Shown: piece by piece, positions 17,870 to 26,059 of the stretch
Layout: each line of letters starts with the position of its first letter
How positions within the stretch are numbered: position 1 is the first letter of the stretch
Position numbers and translations under genes: made by a program
Notes under the pieces: generated by a model
Databases searched by the model: none
The model's input: the letters and a program-made list of their open reading frames with translations, nothing else
What the model was told of the DNA's origin: nothing
Assembly: GCA_937862815.1 (NCBI GenBank)
Contig: CALMED010000001.1
Location: 62,001-126,000, forward strand
Length of the DNA stretch: 64,000 bases
Reading direction: 5' to 3'
Source of the DNA: an uncultured Chitinophagaceae bacterium
Lineage (GTDB): Bacteria; Bacteroidota; Bacteroidia; Chitinophagales; Chitinophagaceae

Positions 17870-18889
17870 ATGCCGCAGTTTGATTTCGATATCATCACAC
17901 TGGGCCATGGCAGCGGCGGATTGCTCACCCAGCGCCTGCTGCAGAGCGGGGTGTTCGACATACTCAAAAATGAGCACCTTGATCAGCAACACGACGGCGC
18001 TGTGCTCGACATTCACAGCCGCATTGCCCTGAGCACCGACAGTTACGTGATTTCGCCGATCTTTTTTCCCGGCGGCAACATCGGGGAGCTGGCGGTGAAC
18101 GGAACGGTGAACGACCTGGCCATGTGCGGCGCCAACGCCCGCTACCTCACGCTCGCCTTTATTCTGGAAGAGGGACTGCCCATGACGGAGTTCTGGGACG
18201 TGCTGGTGAGCATCCGGCAGGCAGCCGATAAAGCCGGGGTGCAGATTGTAACCGGCGACACCAAGGTGGTGGAAAAGGGAAAGGGCGACAAAATTTTCAT
18301 CAATACCAGCGGCATTGGCCTGGTACACCCGGAGGCGCAGATTCACCACAACCGCATCCGGCCGGGCGATGCCATCGTCCTCAGCGGTCCCATTGCCGCC
18401 CACGGCATTGCCATCATGAGCTTGCGCAAGGGGCTGGAATTTGAAACCACCATCCAAAGTGATACCCGCAATCTCAACCAGGTGGTGATGCAGCTGCTCG
18501 ACCGCTTTGGCCCGCAGGTGCATTTTCTACGCGATGCCACCCGCGGCGGTGTGGCGTCTGTACTCAACGAAGTGGCGGGCCTAACGAGGTTGGGCTTTTC
18601 CCTCGACCAGCAGCAACTGCCGCTCGACGAACAGGTGGAAGGCGCCTGCGAGATGCTGGGCCTTGACCCGCTGTACGTGGCCAACGAGGGTGTGTTTGTG
18701 TCGGTGGTGGAGTGGGGCATTGCCGAAGATTACCTGCAGGAATTGAAAAGCCTCGCAGGATTTGAAAGGGCCGCAATTGCGGGACGTGTTACAGATGAGC
18801 ACCCCGGTAAAGTGACCATGAAAAGCCGGATTGGCGGCCGCCGGGTGGTGAATTATCTTACCGGGGAACAGCTGCCGCGGATTTGCTGA
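17870..18889 (+). CDS. hypE: Carbamoyl dehydratase HypE
   Basis: HypE dehydrates the thiocarboxamide made by HypF to a thiocyanate on its C-terminal Cys and donates the cyanide to the HypC-HypD iron. The protein (339 residues from ATG 17870) has the PurM-like signature ITLGHGSGGLLTQRLL, the ATP-binding segment DLAMCGANARYLT, GDTKVVEKGKGD, and the required C-terminal PRIC with terminal Cys. An ATG at 17834 is also in frame. I prefer 17870 because a promoter match ends at 17829, leaving almost no leader for the upstream ATG. It completes hypBFCDE on this strand; hypA is at 38663. Confidence 0.95.
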   Translation: MPQFDFDIITLGHGSGGLLTQRLLQSGVFDILKNEHLDQQHDGAVLDIHSRIALSTDSYVISPIFFPGGNIGELAVNGTVNDLAMCGANARYLTLAFILEEGLPMTEFWDVLVSIRQAADKAGVQIVTGDTKVVEKGKGDKIFINTSGIGLVHPEAQIHHNRIRPGDAIVLSGPIAAHGIAIMSLRKGLEFETTIQSDTRNLNQVVMQLLDRFGPQVHFLRDATRGGVASVLNEVAGLTRLGFSLDQQQLPLDEQVEGACEMLGLDPLYVANEGVFVSVVEWGIAEDYLQELKSLAGFERAAIAGRVTDEHPGKVTMKSRIGGRRVVNYLTGEQLPRIC

Positions 18890-19304
18890 AACGCCACCAC
18901 TAGCTTGCATACACCTGCATTAAAGATTTTTTAATAATTCTTACTAAAGCCATCTGAGCCTTATTTACAAACAATCGTTGTATTTTACAAGAGTACACTA
19001 CGGTGCGGCTCATTATAATTCAATAAGGCAGCAGCAATGTAAATTTTACATATGATTGCGGCACATCCTTTACGAACTATTTCCCTGGACTAACGGATTT
19101 CAGCGATGAAGCTCGTATAAACTATTGCTCAGTTGGGTACATCGGCACAATTTGAAAACGAAAATCATGGTGCTTAACCAAATAAATGACGCGGGGAGTT
19201 GATCTTGAATTTAGGTGCCCATGAGAAAGCTTTTCCCCTCAAAAAAAATAAAGGCAAACAAATACAAACATTTTTTCAGCATTTACGATATTTTTGGGGC
19301 CGTG
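18890..19304. other. AT-rich intergenic gap without recognised genes
   Basis: About 415 bp with stops in all frames that I checked. The base composition changes here from GC-rich to AT-rich, marking the left edge of the MbnP/MauG-like cluster. Nothing recognisable apart from A/T tracts (for example around 19240-19275) just ahead of the promoter at 19305. Confidence 0.55.
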
Positions 19305-19336
19305 TTGCGAACTATTAAAGTTAAGACTTAATTTTG
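19305..19336 (+). promoter_or_regulatory. Bacteroidota-type promoter of the AT-rich cluster
   Basis: TTG at 19305-19307, then 21 nt, then TAATTTTG at 19329-19336, an exact fit to TAnnTTTG. Transcription would begin near 19342. Because of this, the apparent TTG start of the downstream frame at 19334 lies within the promoter and cannot be the real start. Confidence 0.55.
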
Positions 19337-19357
19337 CCCCGTGGAAAAGACAAATTA

Positions 19358-19783
19358 TTGACACCTGTAAATAAATATCATCTAATTTTTTTTATACCAT
19401 TGGTTGCAGCCCTTTTTTTGCAAACCTTTGGCAGAAATATATTACTGGCTGATTACTTTATCCGCACTTCCGCCTATGCTGCCAACTGTGAAAACAAACA
19501 AAAGCCTGAGCTGAAATGCAAGGGTAAATGCCAGATGATGAAGAAGATGCAGGAAGAGGAAGAGAAGAACAAAGAAAACCCCGAAAGAAGAGCCGAAAAC
19601 AAACTGGAAACAAGCGTTCTCATCAACAAAGAATTTTTCCCTTTTTACCTTAGTTCGCCGGAACAGAAATCCGACAAATGGAGTTTCACCCATGCAATTG
19701 GGCATGTCAACCACCACGCATTCTCCATTTTCCACCCACCCCGTTTTAAACCGTCTATACCGGCATCCCGCACGATGGGCTAA
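19358..19783 (+). CDS. Small exported Cys/Lys-rich protein, possible metal binding
   Basis: No in-frame ATG exists; I take the TTG at 19358 as the start because the frame's first TTG (19334) is in the promoter. The product is about 141 residues with one N-terminal hydrophobic helix (LIFFIPLVAALFLQTF). It then has CENKQKPELKCKGKCQMMKK, three Cys and two Met that look like a metal site, then an acidic/basic helix (EEEEKNKENPERRAENK) and a His-containing tail. I recall similar small proteins near metal-related genes in Bacteroidota, but I cannot name a family. It heads the AT-rich cluster and may act with the MbnP/MauG-like genes downstream. Start uncertain. Confidence 0.6.
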   Translation: MTPVNKYHLIFFIPLVAALFLQTFGRNILLADYFIRTSAYAANCENKQKPELKCKGKCQMMKKMQEEEEKNKENPERRAENKLETSVLINKEFFPFYLSSPEQKSDKWSFTHAIGHVNHHAFSIFHPPRFKPSIPASRTMG

Positions 19784-20037
19784 CATTGTGTTGCACAGAT
19801 AAACAGGTGTAAAGCATCTCCTGTGCATGATTTCTGCAGCCCTGTTAGATTGCGGATGCAAACTCTTTATTCGGAATTATTCAGATCATTTACTGGTGCA
19901 CGGTTGTATCCCTGTATCATGAGTTACGGCTGGTAACCCCTGCAGGCAAATACCCGGGAAGTGGAACACCGTTAATACTACGGCTGCCGGCTTCCGTTGC
20001 CGGTATGCGGCAGTTGCATCTTAATTAAAACAACACC

Positions 20038-20409
20038 ATGAAAGTGTTTTTTACAATGCTTGCCGTTCTGGCAGGCAGCATTTCTGTTGCACAGAAAACA
20101 AAGTGGAAAGAGATGGAGCAGTTTCACACTGTTATCAGTCAGACATTTCATCCTGCAGAACACAACAAACTGCAACCTACACGTGACCAGGCTCCTTTAT
20201 TATTAAACCTTGCAAAACAATGGCAACAAGCCGCAATACCCGAAAATTTCAACGCCGTCAAAACAAAGCGTACACTGGCAAAACTGGTAAAAGCCTGTAA
20301 TCTTCTGTCAGCATCAGTTGCTTCCAATAAAACAGATGCCGTTCTTAAAAAACAGATATATACAGTACATGAGCTTTTCCATGAAATTGCCGAGAAGTGT
20401 TCACACTAA
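20038..20409 (+). CDS. Small periplasmic helical protein, His-rich
   Basis: 123 residues with a signal peptide (MKVFFTMLAVLAGSISVAQ). The mature part is predicted helical throughout, with MEQFHTVISQTFHPAEHNK at the start and YTVHELFHEIAEKCSH at the end. Helices and Met/His at the first helix and His at the last recall cytochrome b562-type or metal-binding four-helix bundles, but there is no CxxCH. I cannot assign a family. Two Cys (KACNLL, EKCSH) are present. It stands 130 bp ahead of the MbnP-like lipoprotein on the same strand, so a shared role in copper or haem handling is possible. Confidence 0.65.
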   Translation: MKVFFTMLAVLAGSISVAQKTKWKEMEQFHTVISQTFHPAEHNKLQPTRDQAPLLLNLAKQWQQAAIPENFNAVKTKRTLAKLVKACNLLSASVASNKTDAVLKKQIYTVHELFHEIAEKCSH

Positions 20410-20539
20410 CAAACAACCGGCCTTATGAGCCTTATCTGTTTATCGTGCAAAAGAAAAAAAACGTTGCCGGTTTGAGGTTTTATAAAAACTGATACCGGAA
20501 CAGAAATGCTTTTATTATTTATAATTAAATTATTAACAC

Positions 20540-21349
20540 ATGAAATTCTTTTTTTATTTGATGCTCGCTTCATCTTACCTGGTTCTCACTTCCTGTAAAA
20601 AGGAAAAGACTGATACCATTCAACCCGGCGACAAGGGTGAACTGGTACTAAAGTTTGATAATGTGGTAGGCGGCTCCAATTTGCAGTTGAATACAGGCTT
20701 TTACACCAATGCAAACGGACAGCGTTTCAATATTACTATGTTCAATTACTACGTAAGTAATATTTCGTTGATTCACACAAACGGCACCAAATACACACTT
20801 CCCCGGGACAGCAGCTACTTTCTCATCAGGGAAGAAGATGCAACCACCCATAATATACGACTGCGCAACATACCGGCGGGCGACTACCGCGGGGTGGAAT
20901 TTGTGATTGGTGTTGATAGTGTCAAATGTGCCTCTCCGGCGTCTGAGCGTACCGGCGTATTAGACCCTGCCGGAGCAGGTGCAGGCATGTACTGGAGTTG
21001 GAATTCGGGATACATCTTTGTAAAGATGGAAGGCACATCCGACGTGGCTGGGTCGGCAGACAAAAAGTTCAGGTTTCATATAGGAGGCTTTGGTGGTTAC
21101 AGTTCGGCAACGATTAACAATATTAAATTCACCACGCTGCTGGCACCGGGTAGCGATCTTGCCAAGGTTCGGAAAAACAAACCGTCAGCGCCTGCGATTC
21201 ACATTCTTGCTGACGCTTCAAATCTAATGAACGGAGGCTCCAATATCAATCTCACCACTAACCATACTGTTATGTTTAATCCTTTTTCGGTTAATATAGC
21301 AGCTAACTATCAAAGTATGTTTTCAATAGATCATATTCACAATGATTGA
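20540..21349 (+). CDS. MbnP-like lipoprotein
   Basis: 269 residues. A signal peptide with lipobox LTSC predicts a lipoprotein. The mature sequence has the features I associate with MbnP: a beta-rich N-terminal part (LVLKFDNVVGG), the YVSNISLI strand, and above all the conserved block MYWSWNSGYIFVKMEG with its tryptophans, followed by FRFHIGG. In methanotrophs MbnP and CorA/MopE bind copper through His residues and a tryptophan oxidised to kynurenine by the di-haem partner MbnH. The next gene, overlapping by 8 bp, encodes just such a di-haem protein. Identification is by motif and gene pairing; the Trp modification and metal are inferred. Confidence 0.8.
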   Translation: MKFFFYLMLASSYLVLTSCKKEKTDTIQPGDKGELVLKFDNVVGGSNLQLNTGFYTNANGQRFNITMFNYYVSNISLIHTNGTKYTLPRDSSYFLIREEDATTHNIRLRNIPAGDYRGVEFVIGVDSVKCASPASERTGVLDPAGAGAGMYWSWNSGYIFVKMEGTSDVAGSADKKFRFHIGGFGGYSSATINNIKFTTLLAPGSDLAKVRKNKPSAPAIHILADASNLMNGGSNINLTTNHTVMFNPFSVNIAANYQSMFSIDHIHND

Positions 21350-22403
21350 TATGCGCATAAGAAAGAATCCTTTGGGCACAGCAATACTGCTTACATCAAT
21401 TATTGCATGGTTTGTGGCCTGCACCAAATCCAACGATGGTGCGGGCCCCACTCCCATGCAGCTCAGAGTACCAGCCAACTTTCCTCCGCTGGTGTATGAT
21501 ACAGCATTGAACCCATTGACACAAGAGGGCTTTGAATTAGGCAGAAAATTGTTTTATGACCCCATATTATCCCGAAACAATACCATCAGCTGCGGAAGTT
21601 GTCATATTCAGGGCAGTGGGTTTACGCACCATGGACATGATGTGAGCCATGGAATTGACGACCAGTTGGGCACACGTAACAGTCTGCCAGTGGTAAATTT
21701 GGCGTGGTACCGGCAATTTTTTTGGGATGGAGGCGTATTCCATCTGGATTTACTACCGCTGGCCCCAATTGAAAACCCGGTTGAAATGGATGAATCACCT
21801 GCTGCTGTTGTGGAAAAAATCAGGAACAGCAGCCAGTACACCACCCTGTTTCGCCGGGCTTTTGGCGATCCGGAAATTACCTCTACCCGTATGCTCAAAG
21901 CCCTGTCTCAATTCATGGTACACTGTATGAGCGCCAACTCGAGGTACGACAGTTTTGTGCGTAATGAAGGAGTAAAGCTAACGCAGGATGAGCAGGAAGG
22001 CCTTTTAATATTTCAGCAAAAATGTGCTTCCTGCCATACTACAGATTTGTTTACCGATCAGCAATTTCACAACATCGGTCTTTTGCCTTCGCTTATAGAT
22101 GATAAAGGCAGAGCACTCATAACGCTGAATGATGAAGATAATTACAAGTTTAAAACCCCCTCGCTTCGAAACGTAGTACAAACCGCGCCCTATATGCACG
22201 ATGGACGGTTTCGTACACTAATGGCGGTACTGGATCATTACAGCGATGGGGTGCAGGACATGCCAACGCTGGATCGCAGGCTTCGTAATGGAAACAGAAC
22301 AGGCATTCCACTGACAGCGCCTGAAAAAAATAAAATCATCGCTTTTCTCAGAACCCTGACCGATGATTCATTTCTGCGTGATCCCAAACTGGCTGAACAA
22401 TGA
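21342..22403 (+). CDS. Di-haem cytochrome c peroxidase / MauG-MbnH family lipoprotein
   Basis: 353 residues (an ATG at 21351, just after the upstream stop, is an alternative start). It is probably a lipoprotein (lipobox FVAC). Two haem c sites are plain: CGSCH (about residue 86) and CASCH (about 228). The family regions NTISCGSCHIQGSGFTHHG, GTRNSLPVVNLAW, FKTPSLRNVVQTAPYMHDG and LDHYSDGVQ are all present. Classical members reduce hydrogen peroxide; MauG and MbnH instead oxidise protein tryptophans. Its pairing with the MbnP-like gene favours the second role. It is translationally coupled to both neighbours. Confidence 0.9.
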   Translation: MIDMRIRKNPLGTAILLTSIIAWFVACTKSNDGAGPTPMQLRVPANFPPLVYDTALNPLTQEGFELGRKLFYDPILSRNNTISCGSCHIQGSGFTHHGHDVSHGIDDQLGTRNSLPVVNLAWYRQFFWDGGVFHLDLLPLAPIENPVEMDESPAAVVEKIRNSSQYTTLFRRAFGDPEITSTRMLKALSQFMVHCMSANSRYDSFVRNEGVKLTQDEQEGLLIFQQKCASCHTTDLFTDQQFHNIGLLPSLIDDKGRALITLNDEDNYKFKTPSLRNVVQTAPYMHDGRFRTLMAVLDHYSDGVQDMPTLDRRLRNGNRTGIPLTAPEKNKIIAFLRTLTDDSFLRDPKLAEQ

Positions 22404-23329
22404 TAAAAATCAAATTGTGTTTTTTTCTGCTAATGATAACGGCACCCTCACTGATTTGGGCTTGTGATATTTGCGGATGTGGCACGGGCAGCTATTACGT
22501 AGGTATTTTACCTGAATTTAAAAAACGTTTCATCGGTATGCGGTACCAGCATAAAAGTATGGTGACTGGTCTTAATGCTGCCGGTGGCCGAAGTTACATG
22601 ACCAGTGATGAGCAGTTTCATATTGCCGAACTTTGGGGCGCCATAAACCTGAGTAGTAAATTCCGGCTTATGGGTTTTGTTCCATATAACATCAATCAAA
22701 GGCTTAACCAGGGAGAAATAACAAACAAAAACGGCCTTGGAGATATTGCCGTTTATGGCTATTACAATATTTTCGACAACCGTAGCGTAACCAGCAATAA
22801 ACAACTTTTTGTTCACTCGCTGTGGGGCGGAATAGCGGTTAAACTGCCTACCGGAAATTATAACCATAATGACAGGAATGTAATTGCAAATGTTCAGAAT
22901 ACTTTTCAACTTGGTACAGGAAGCACTGACCTGATGTTTAATATCATGTATGATTTACGTTTGCAGGATGCCGGGCTTAATACTAATATTAGCTACAAAC
23001 TTAACTCGGCTAACAGTGACGAATATCGATTCGGAAATAAATTTACTGCCAATTTACTCGCTTACTACAAATTCAGCCTGGGGTATCAAAAAAACTGGGC
23101 CCCCAACACAGGCTTTATGCTCGAGCAGTCATCCAAAGATGTGCGAGATGGCAAACGGGTGGTTGAAGTATCTGGCGGTCATGCCCTGGTATATTCTGTT
23201 GGTTCAGAATGGGCATTGGGTAATATTTCTTTAGGCATAAATTATCAGATACCGGTAATTCAGCAATTAGCACAAGGAAAAATCAGAGCTAATAACCGTT
23301 TGATGGTGCATGTAAGTTGCTCGTTTTAA
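22400..23329 (+). CDS. Outer-membrane beta-barrel protein with CDICGCG motif
   Basis: 309 residues, overlapping the upstream di-haem gene by ATGA. The signal peptide ends at IWA, so the mature protein begins CDICGCGTGSYYVG. That is three cysteines at or near the N-terminus, a possible metal or lipid attachment site. The rest alternates hydrophobic and polar residues with aromatic belts (AVYGYYNIF, FTANLLAYYKFSLGYQ), and ends with VHVSCSF, a terminal Phe. This fits a transporter-like outer-membrane barrel. It may be the import or export channel of the MbnP/MbnH-like system. Substrate not known. Confidence 0.75.
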   Translation: MIKIKLCFFLLMITAPSLIWACDICGCGTGSYYVGILPEFKKRFIGMRYQHKSMVTGLNAAGGRSYMTSDEQFHIAELWGAINLSSKFRLMGFVPYNINQRLNQGEITNKNGLGDIAVYGYYNIFDNRSVTSNKQLFVHSLWGGIAVKLPTGNYNHNDRNVIANVQNTFQLGTGSTDLMFNIMYDLRLQDAGLNTNISYKLNSANSDEYRFGNKFTANLLAYYKFSLGYQKNWAPNTGFMLEQSSKDVRDGKRVVEVSGGHALVYSVGSEWALGNISLGINYQIPVIQQLAQGKIRANNRLMVHVSCSF

Positions 23330-23337
23330 TCATTTTT

Positions 23338-23961
23338 ATGAAAAAATATACACTTTTATTACCCGTAGTATTACTCATACATATTACATGTACAGAAAAA
23401 CCGGAAAATGCGAATAAACAGCACAAACATGAAGCATCCTCCAAACAATTTACAGCCTACATTGACAGCATTAACAGGGGTTTGATAGAAAAAGACACGC
23501 TAAAGGGCAGTCCCAGCCGATTGACCATGGCAAATATAGGGCCTGTTCATGTGCACATTGAATACCAGTCGCCCGGAGTAAAAGACCGTATCATTTGGGG
23601 TGGTCTGGTACCTTACAACGAGATTTGGGTAACAGGCGCACATACTGCAACCCGCATTAACATTAATGGGGCAATATTTTTTCAAGGGAAGAAAATTGAG
23701 GCAGGCACCTATGCACTTTTTACAATACCCGGTGAAAAAGAATGGATATTCATCATCAATAAAAATTACAAACAACATCTTGCAGATGAGTATAGTGCTG
23801 CGGATGATGTATTTCGAATGACAGTTACCCCGCAAGAAAACAATTTAGTGCAACGGTTAACCTGGCAGGTTGTGCCGGACAATAAAAACAGAGGAAAACT
23901 AATTATGCAGTGGGAAAAAATAAAAATCGAAGTTCCCTTTTCAGTTGAAGAAATAAAATAG
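23338..23961 (+). CDS. DUF2911 lipoprotein
   Basis: 207 residues, 8 bp after the barrel gene. The N-terminus (LLLPVVLLIHITCTEKP) ends in a lipobox ITC. The DUF2911 hallmarks follow: VHVHIEYQSPGVKDRIIWGGLVPYNEIWVTGAH, then TRININGAIFFQGKKIEAGTYALFTIPGEKEW and IIMQWEKIKIEVPF-like strands at the end. DUF2911 proteins are beta-rich and common in Bacteroidota; their function is unknown. As the last gene of a four-gene coupled unit, it should act in the periplasm with the MbnP/MbnH-like pair. Confidence 0.82.
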   Translation: MKKYTLLLPVVLLIHITCTEKPENANKQHKHEASSKQFTAYIDSINRGLIEKDTLKGSPSRLTMANIGPVHVHIEYQSPGVKDRIIWGGLVPYNEIWVTGAHTATRININGAIFFQGKKIEAGTYALFTIPGEKEWIFIINKNYKQHLADEYSAADDVFRMTVTPQENNLVQRLTWQVVPDNKNRGKLIMQWEKIKIEVPFSVEEIK

Positions 23962-24572
23962 CTTGGCTTTTCAGTTGTAAAATAAATTATTAGCTGAACA
24001 CATTACGTTGTGAAAATTATTTTACCGTATCAGGCAGCAGCATTTTTCAAGTCATTCTGTGAGGGATATATATAAGTTACACATTTTGCAACATTCTCCA
24101 AAGCAAGCATACAGGATAAACGATAAGTTCTGAAAGATCCTCGATATCAATTACGAGTACACGTATTATCTGAGTATGCAGTCATAAAAATTCCGGGTTG
24201 TGTGTCTCCGTATTACTACTGTGCTTTTAAGTACTCTCCGATTCAGATTTATTGCAGTTGTAGTAAATGGATTTGACCCCTGAAGAAATTTGTTATTAGT
24301 ACACTGTTATTGCAATTTTTTTAAAGCTCACTGCATTATTCGTGATTTTTTTCTCAACAGAAATACACCGGAAGCATAGGCCACAGCCTACGCATCTATA
24401 CTGTTTAATATTCATTACACAAAATATGTTGTGAACTCGTCTCAGAAAAATTTCAAACTCTGGGATACATTTAAATAGTGGCCCATTTCAAAAAACAACA
24501 GCTCGTCAGGTTTAATACAAGGTGACATTGGTCTTTCATGTAACCAGCATTCTTCCGACCAATCGGTAATCA
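23962..24572. other. AT-rich gap between convergent genes
   Basis: About 610 bp, still AT-rich, marking the right end of the AT-rich cluster. I find no convincing gene, hairpin terminator or tRNA. A 66-residue minus-strand frame (24442-24642) overlaps the end of the next gene. It contains protein-like text but has no start or context that supports it. Confidence 0.5.
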
Positions 24573-25142
24573 TCATTCGGGTTCCGTAGGCCGCATATCC
24601 GTATCCCGCTCCTTGTCGTACACCCGCAGCCAGATCACCCACACAAAGCCCACATTTTCCGCCACCAGGTCAATCACCAAATTGCTGTGGGGCGCCAGCT
24701 TTTCGTTGAGGCGGAACTGGTTGCTCCAGAGGCGCTGCGTTTCGGTGGGTGCTTCATACGGCATGGCGGAAACATACCGGCTGTTGGGGTTTTTCACCAC
24801 GGCTCCGCCGGCAATATCGTTGTAAACGGCGCGGTACATTTTTTTGAACGCGTCAAAATCTTCCAGTTCGCGGTATTTGCATTCCCAAACCCAGTAGGTC
24901 TTGCGCTTACCGGGATAGCCCAGCACCTGCGTTTCCAGGGCCCCGGGCAGTACGAGAGAGGAGGAGAAAGCGATGGTGTTGGGATCGCTGCCCAGGCGTT
25001 CGCCTTTGAGGTTGGAAAACCCGTAGGGATAGGCATCCACTACCTGGTCGAGATACGAACGGATGGACGAAGTGGTGGTCTTAAGTTGGGAAAAAGCGGC
25101 TGAAGCACCAAAGAGGAAAATAAGCAGCAGGAACTGTTTCAT
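24573..25142 (-). CDS. Secreted hypothetical protein
   Basis: 189 residues from ATG 25140-25142; the longer open frame upstream is the antisense-frame shadow of the preceding gene. A clear signal peptide (FLLLIFLFGASAAFSQ) predicts export. The mature part begins LKTTTSSIRSYLDQVVDAYPYGFSNLKGE and continues with YWVWECKYRELEDFDAFKKMYRAVYNDI. The mixed alpha/beta character resembles small Bacteroidota periplasmic proteins, but I cannot name a family. It overlaps the methyltransferase-like gene upstream by ATGA, so both are translated together. Confidence 0.75.
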   Translation of the reverse strand: MKQFLLLIFLFGASAAFSQLKTTTSSIRSYLDQVVDAYPYGFSNLKGERLGSDPNTIAFSSSLVLPGALETQVLGYPGKRKTYWVWECKYRELEDFDAFKKMYRAVYNDIAGGAVVKNPNSRYVSAMPYEAPTETQRLWSNQFRLNEKLAPHSNLVIDLVAENVGFVWVIWLRVYDKERDTDMRPTEPE

Positions 25143-25747
25143 ACCGGATATTGATTTGCCTGCAAAATAAGAAGAAGCCCGAAAAGATGCGGCAGAAAAG
25201 CGGGCACCTGCTGCCGGTACTGCCGGTACGCCTCCCCATACAGCTGCAACAGTTTGTGCTCCTCGAGCCGGCTGCCCACCCCGATGTACAGGAGTGTAAG
25301 GGCCAGCAGCAGAAAGTTTTTCAGCAGGGGGTCCTGCAGGCACCAGCCCAGCAGCAGCAAGGCCGTACCGGTATACAGCGGATGCCGTATAAGCCGGTGG
25401 ATACCCCCGGTGACGAGGGCGGAATAGTCTTCCCGCTCCAGCCCGGCAAAGCTGCGGAGCCGGAAGTTGCGGAAGGCGGCCAGCAGCACTCCGGCGCCGG
25501 CGGCCAGCAAACAGATGGCGGCCACCGTGTGCCCGGTTCCCGGCTGGTACAGCAGGGGGCTGTCCGTTTGCCGGTGCACCCACAGCGCGGCCAGGAGGGT
25601 ACTACCGGCAAACAGATTGTAAAACAACCGGTAACGCGGCTCCCGGCAAGCGGGCAGGCGATGGAGAAGCCAGGCCTTAACCGCCGTGGCGGCCAGCAGG
25701 CTGTGCAGGAAATAGAACAGGAACCAGGCCAGAAGCAGCAGGATCAT
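25139..25747 (-). CDS. Membrane methyltransferase-like protein (NnrU/ICMT type)
   Basis: 202 residues with about five hydrophobic helices. The C-terminal block LIRHPLYTGTALLLLGW followed by EEHKLLQLYGEAYRQYRQQVPAFLPHL is the signature of the isoprenylcysteine carboxyl methyltransferase / phospholipid methyltransferase / NnrU superfamily. In this family the RHP and EE motifs bind S-adenosylmethionine or the substrate. NnrU members are linked to nitric-oxide metabolism, others to lipid methylation. Which applies here is not clear. The start ATG gives an immediate membrane helix (MILLLLAWFLFYFLHSL). Confidence 0.8.
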   Translation of the reverse strand: MILLLLAWFLFYFLHSLLAATAVKAWLLHRLPACREPRYRLFYNLFAGSTLLAALWVHRQTDSPLLYQPGTGHTVAAICLLAAGAGVLLAAFRNFRLRSFAGLEREDYSALVTGGIHRLIRHPLYTGTALLLLGWCLQDPLLKNFLLLALTLLYIGVGSRLEEHKLLQLYGEAYRQYRQQVPAFLPHLFGLLLILQANQYPV

Positions 25748-25817
25748 GCTTTAAAGTTACCGGAATTCTACAGGGAACTGCGTAATTTCTGCAGTTTGAA
25801 ATGGGGTAAAAGCGCTC

Positions 25818-25848
25818 TTGCAAGGCCTTTGCTGTAGTTTTATTTTAG
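25818..25848 (+). promoter_or_regulatory. Bacteroidota-type promoter of a 45-residue ORF
   Basis: TTG at 25818-25820, 20 nt spacing, TATTTTAG at 25841-25848 (one mismatch from TAnnTTTG). The predicted start of transcription is near 25854, giving a 15-nt leader before the ATG at 25869. Confidence 0.45.
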
Positions 25849-25868
25849 CAGTACCAAATCCAATCTTT

Positions 25869-26006
25869 ATGAACAAAACCATTACCCGCAGCAAAAACTC
25901 TTCCTTCGCCCGGACTTTCCGGTTGCTGGTGGAACAACTGATGGAATCATTTGAATCGCCGCAGTCGCGCCAGTTCCGGCTCCTGAAGAAACTTGTTGCC
26001 GAATAA
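25869..26006 (+). CDS. 45-residue basic small protein
   Basis: Begins MNKTITRSKNSSFARTFRLL and ends QFRLLKKLVAE; helical, rich in Arg/Lys, with no membrane segment or Cys. I do not recognise it. Support for a real gene comes from its context: a promoter match 20 bp upstream of the ATG and a strong intrinsic terminator 17 bp after the stop. This makes a complete mini-transcription unit in the gap between divergent neighbours. It could equally be a small RNA of about 200 nt. The longer frame starting at 25818 begins inside the promoter and is not the start. Confidence 0.5.
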   Translation: MNKTITRSKNSSFARTFRLLVEQLMESFESPQSRQFRLLKKLVAE

Positions 26007-26023
26007 GAGATCCACTCTCTATG

Positions 26024-26054
26024 AAAGCCCCGCTGCGTGCGAGGCTTTTTTTTT
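26024..26054 (+). terminator. Rho-independent terminator
   Basis: Stem AAAGCC-C-CGC with GCG-A-GGCTTT around loop TGCGT (26024-26048), one internal mismatch, running into a nine-T tract (26046-26054). The T-run exists only on the plus strand, so it terminates the small plus-strand unit and not argH. Confidence 0.8.
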
Positions 26055-26059
26055 GCCCT

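Noticed and set aside
24442-24642. Minus-strand ORF of 66 codons
   Set aside because: It overlaps the end of the next gene, has no start support and no recognisable family, though part of its text looks protein-like.
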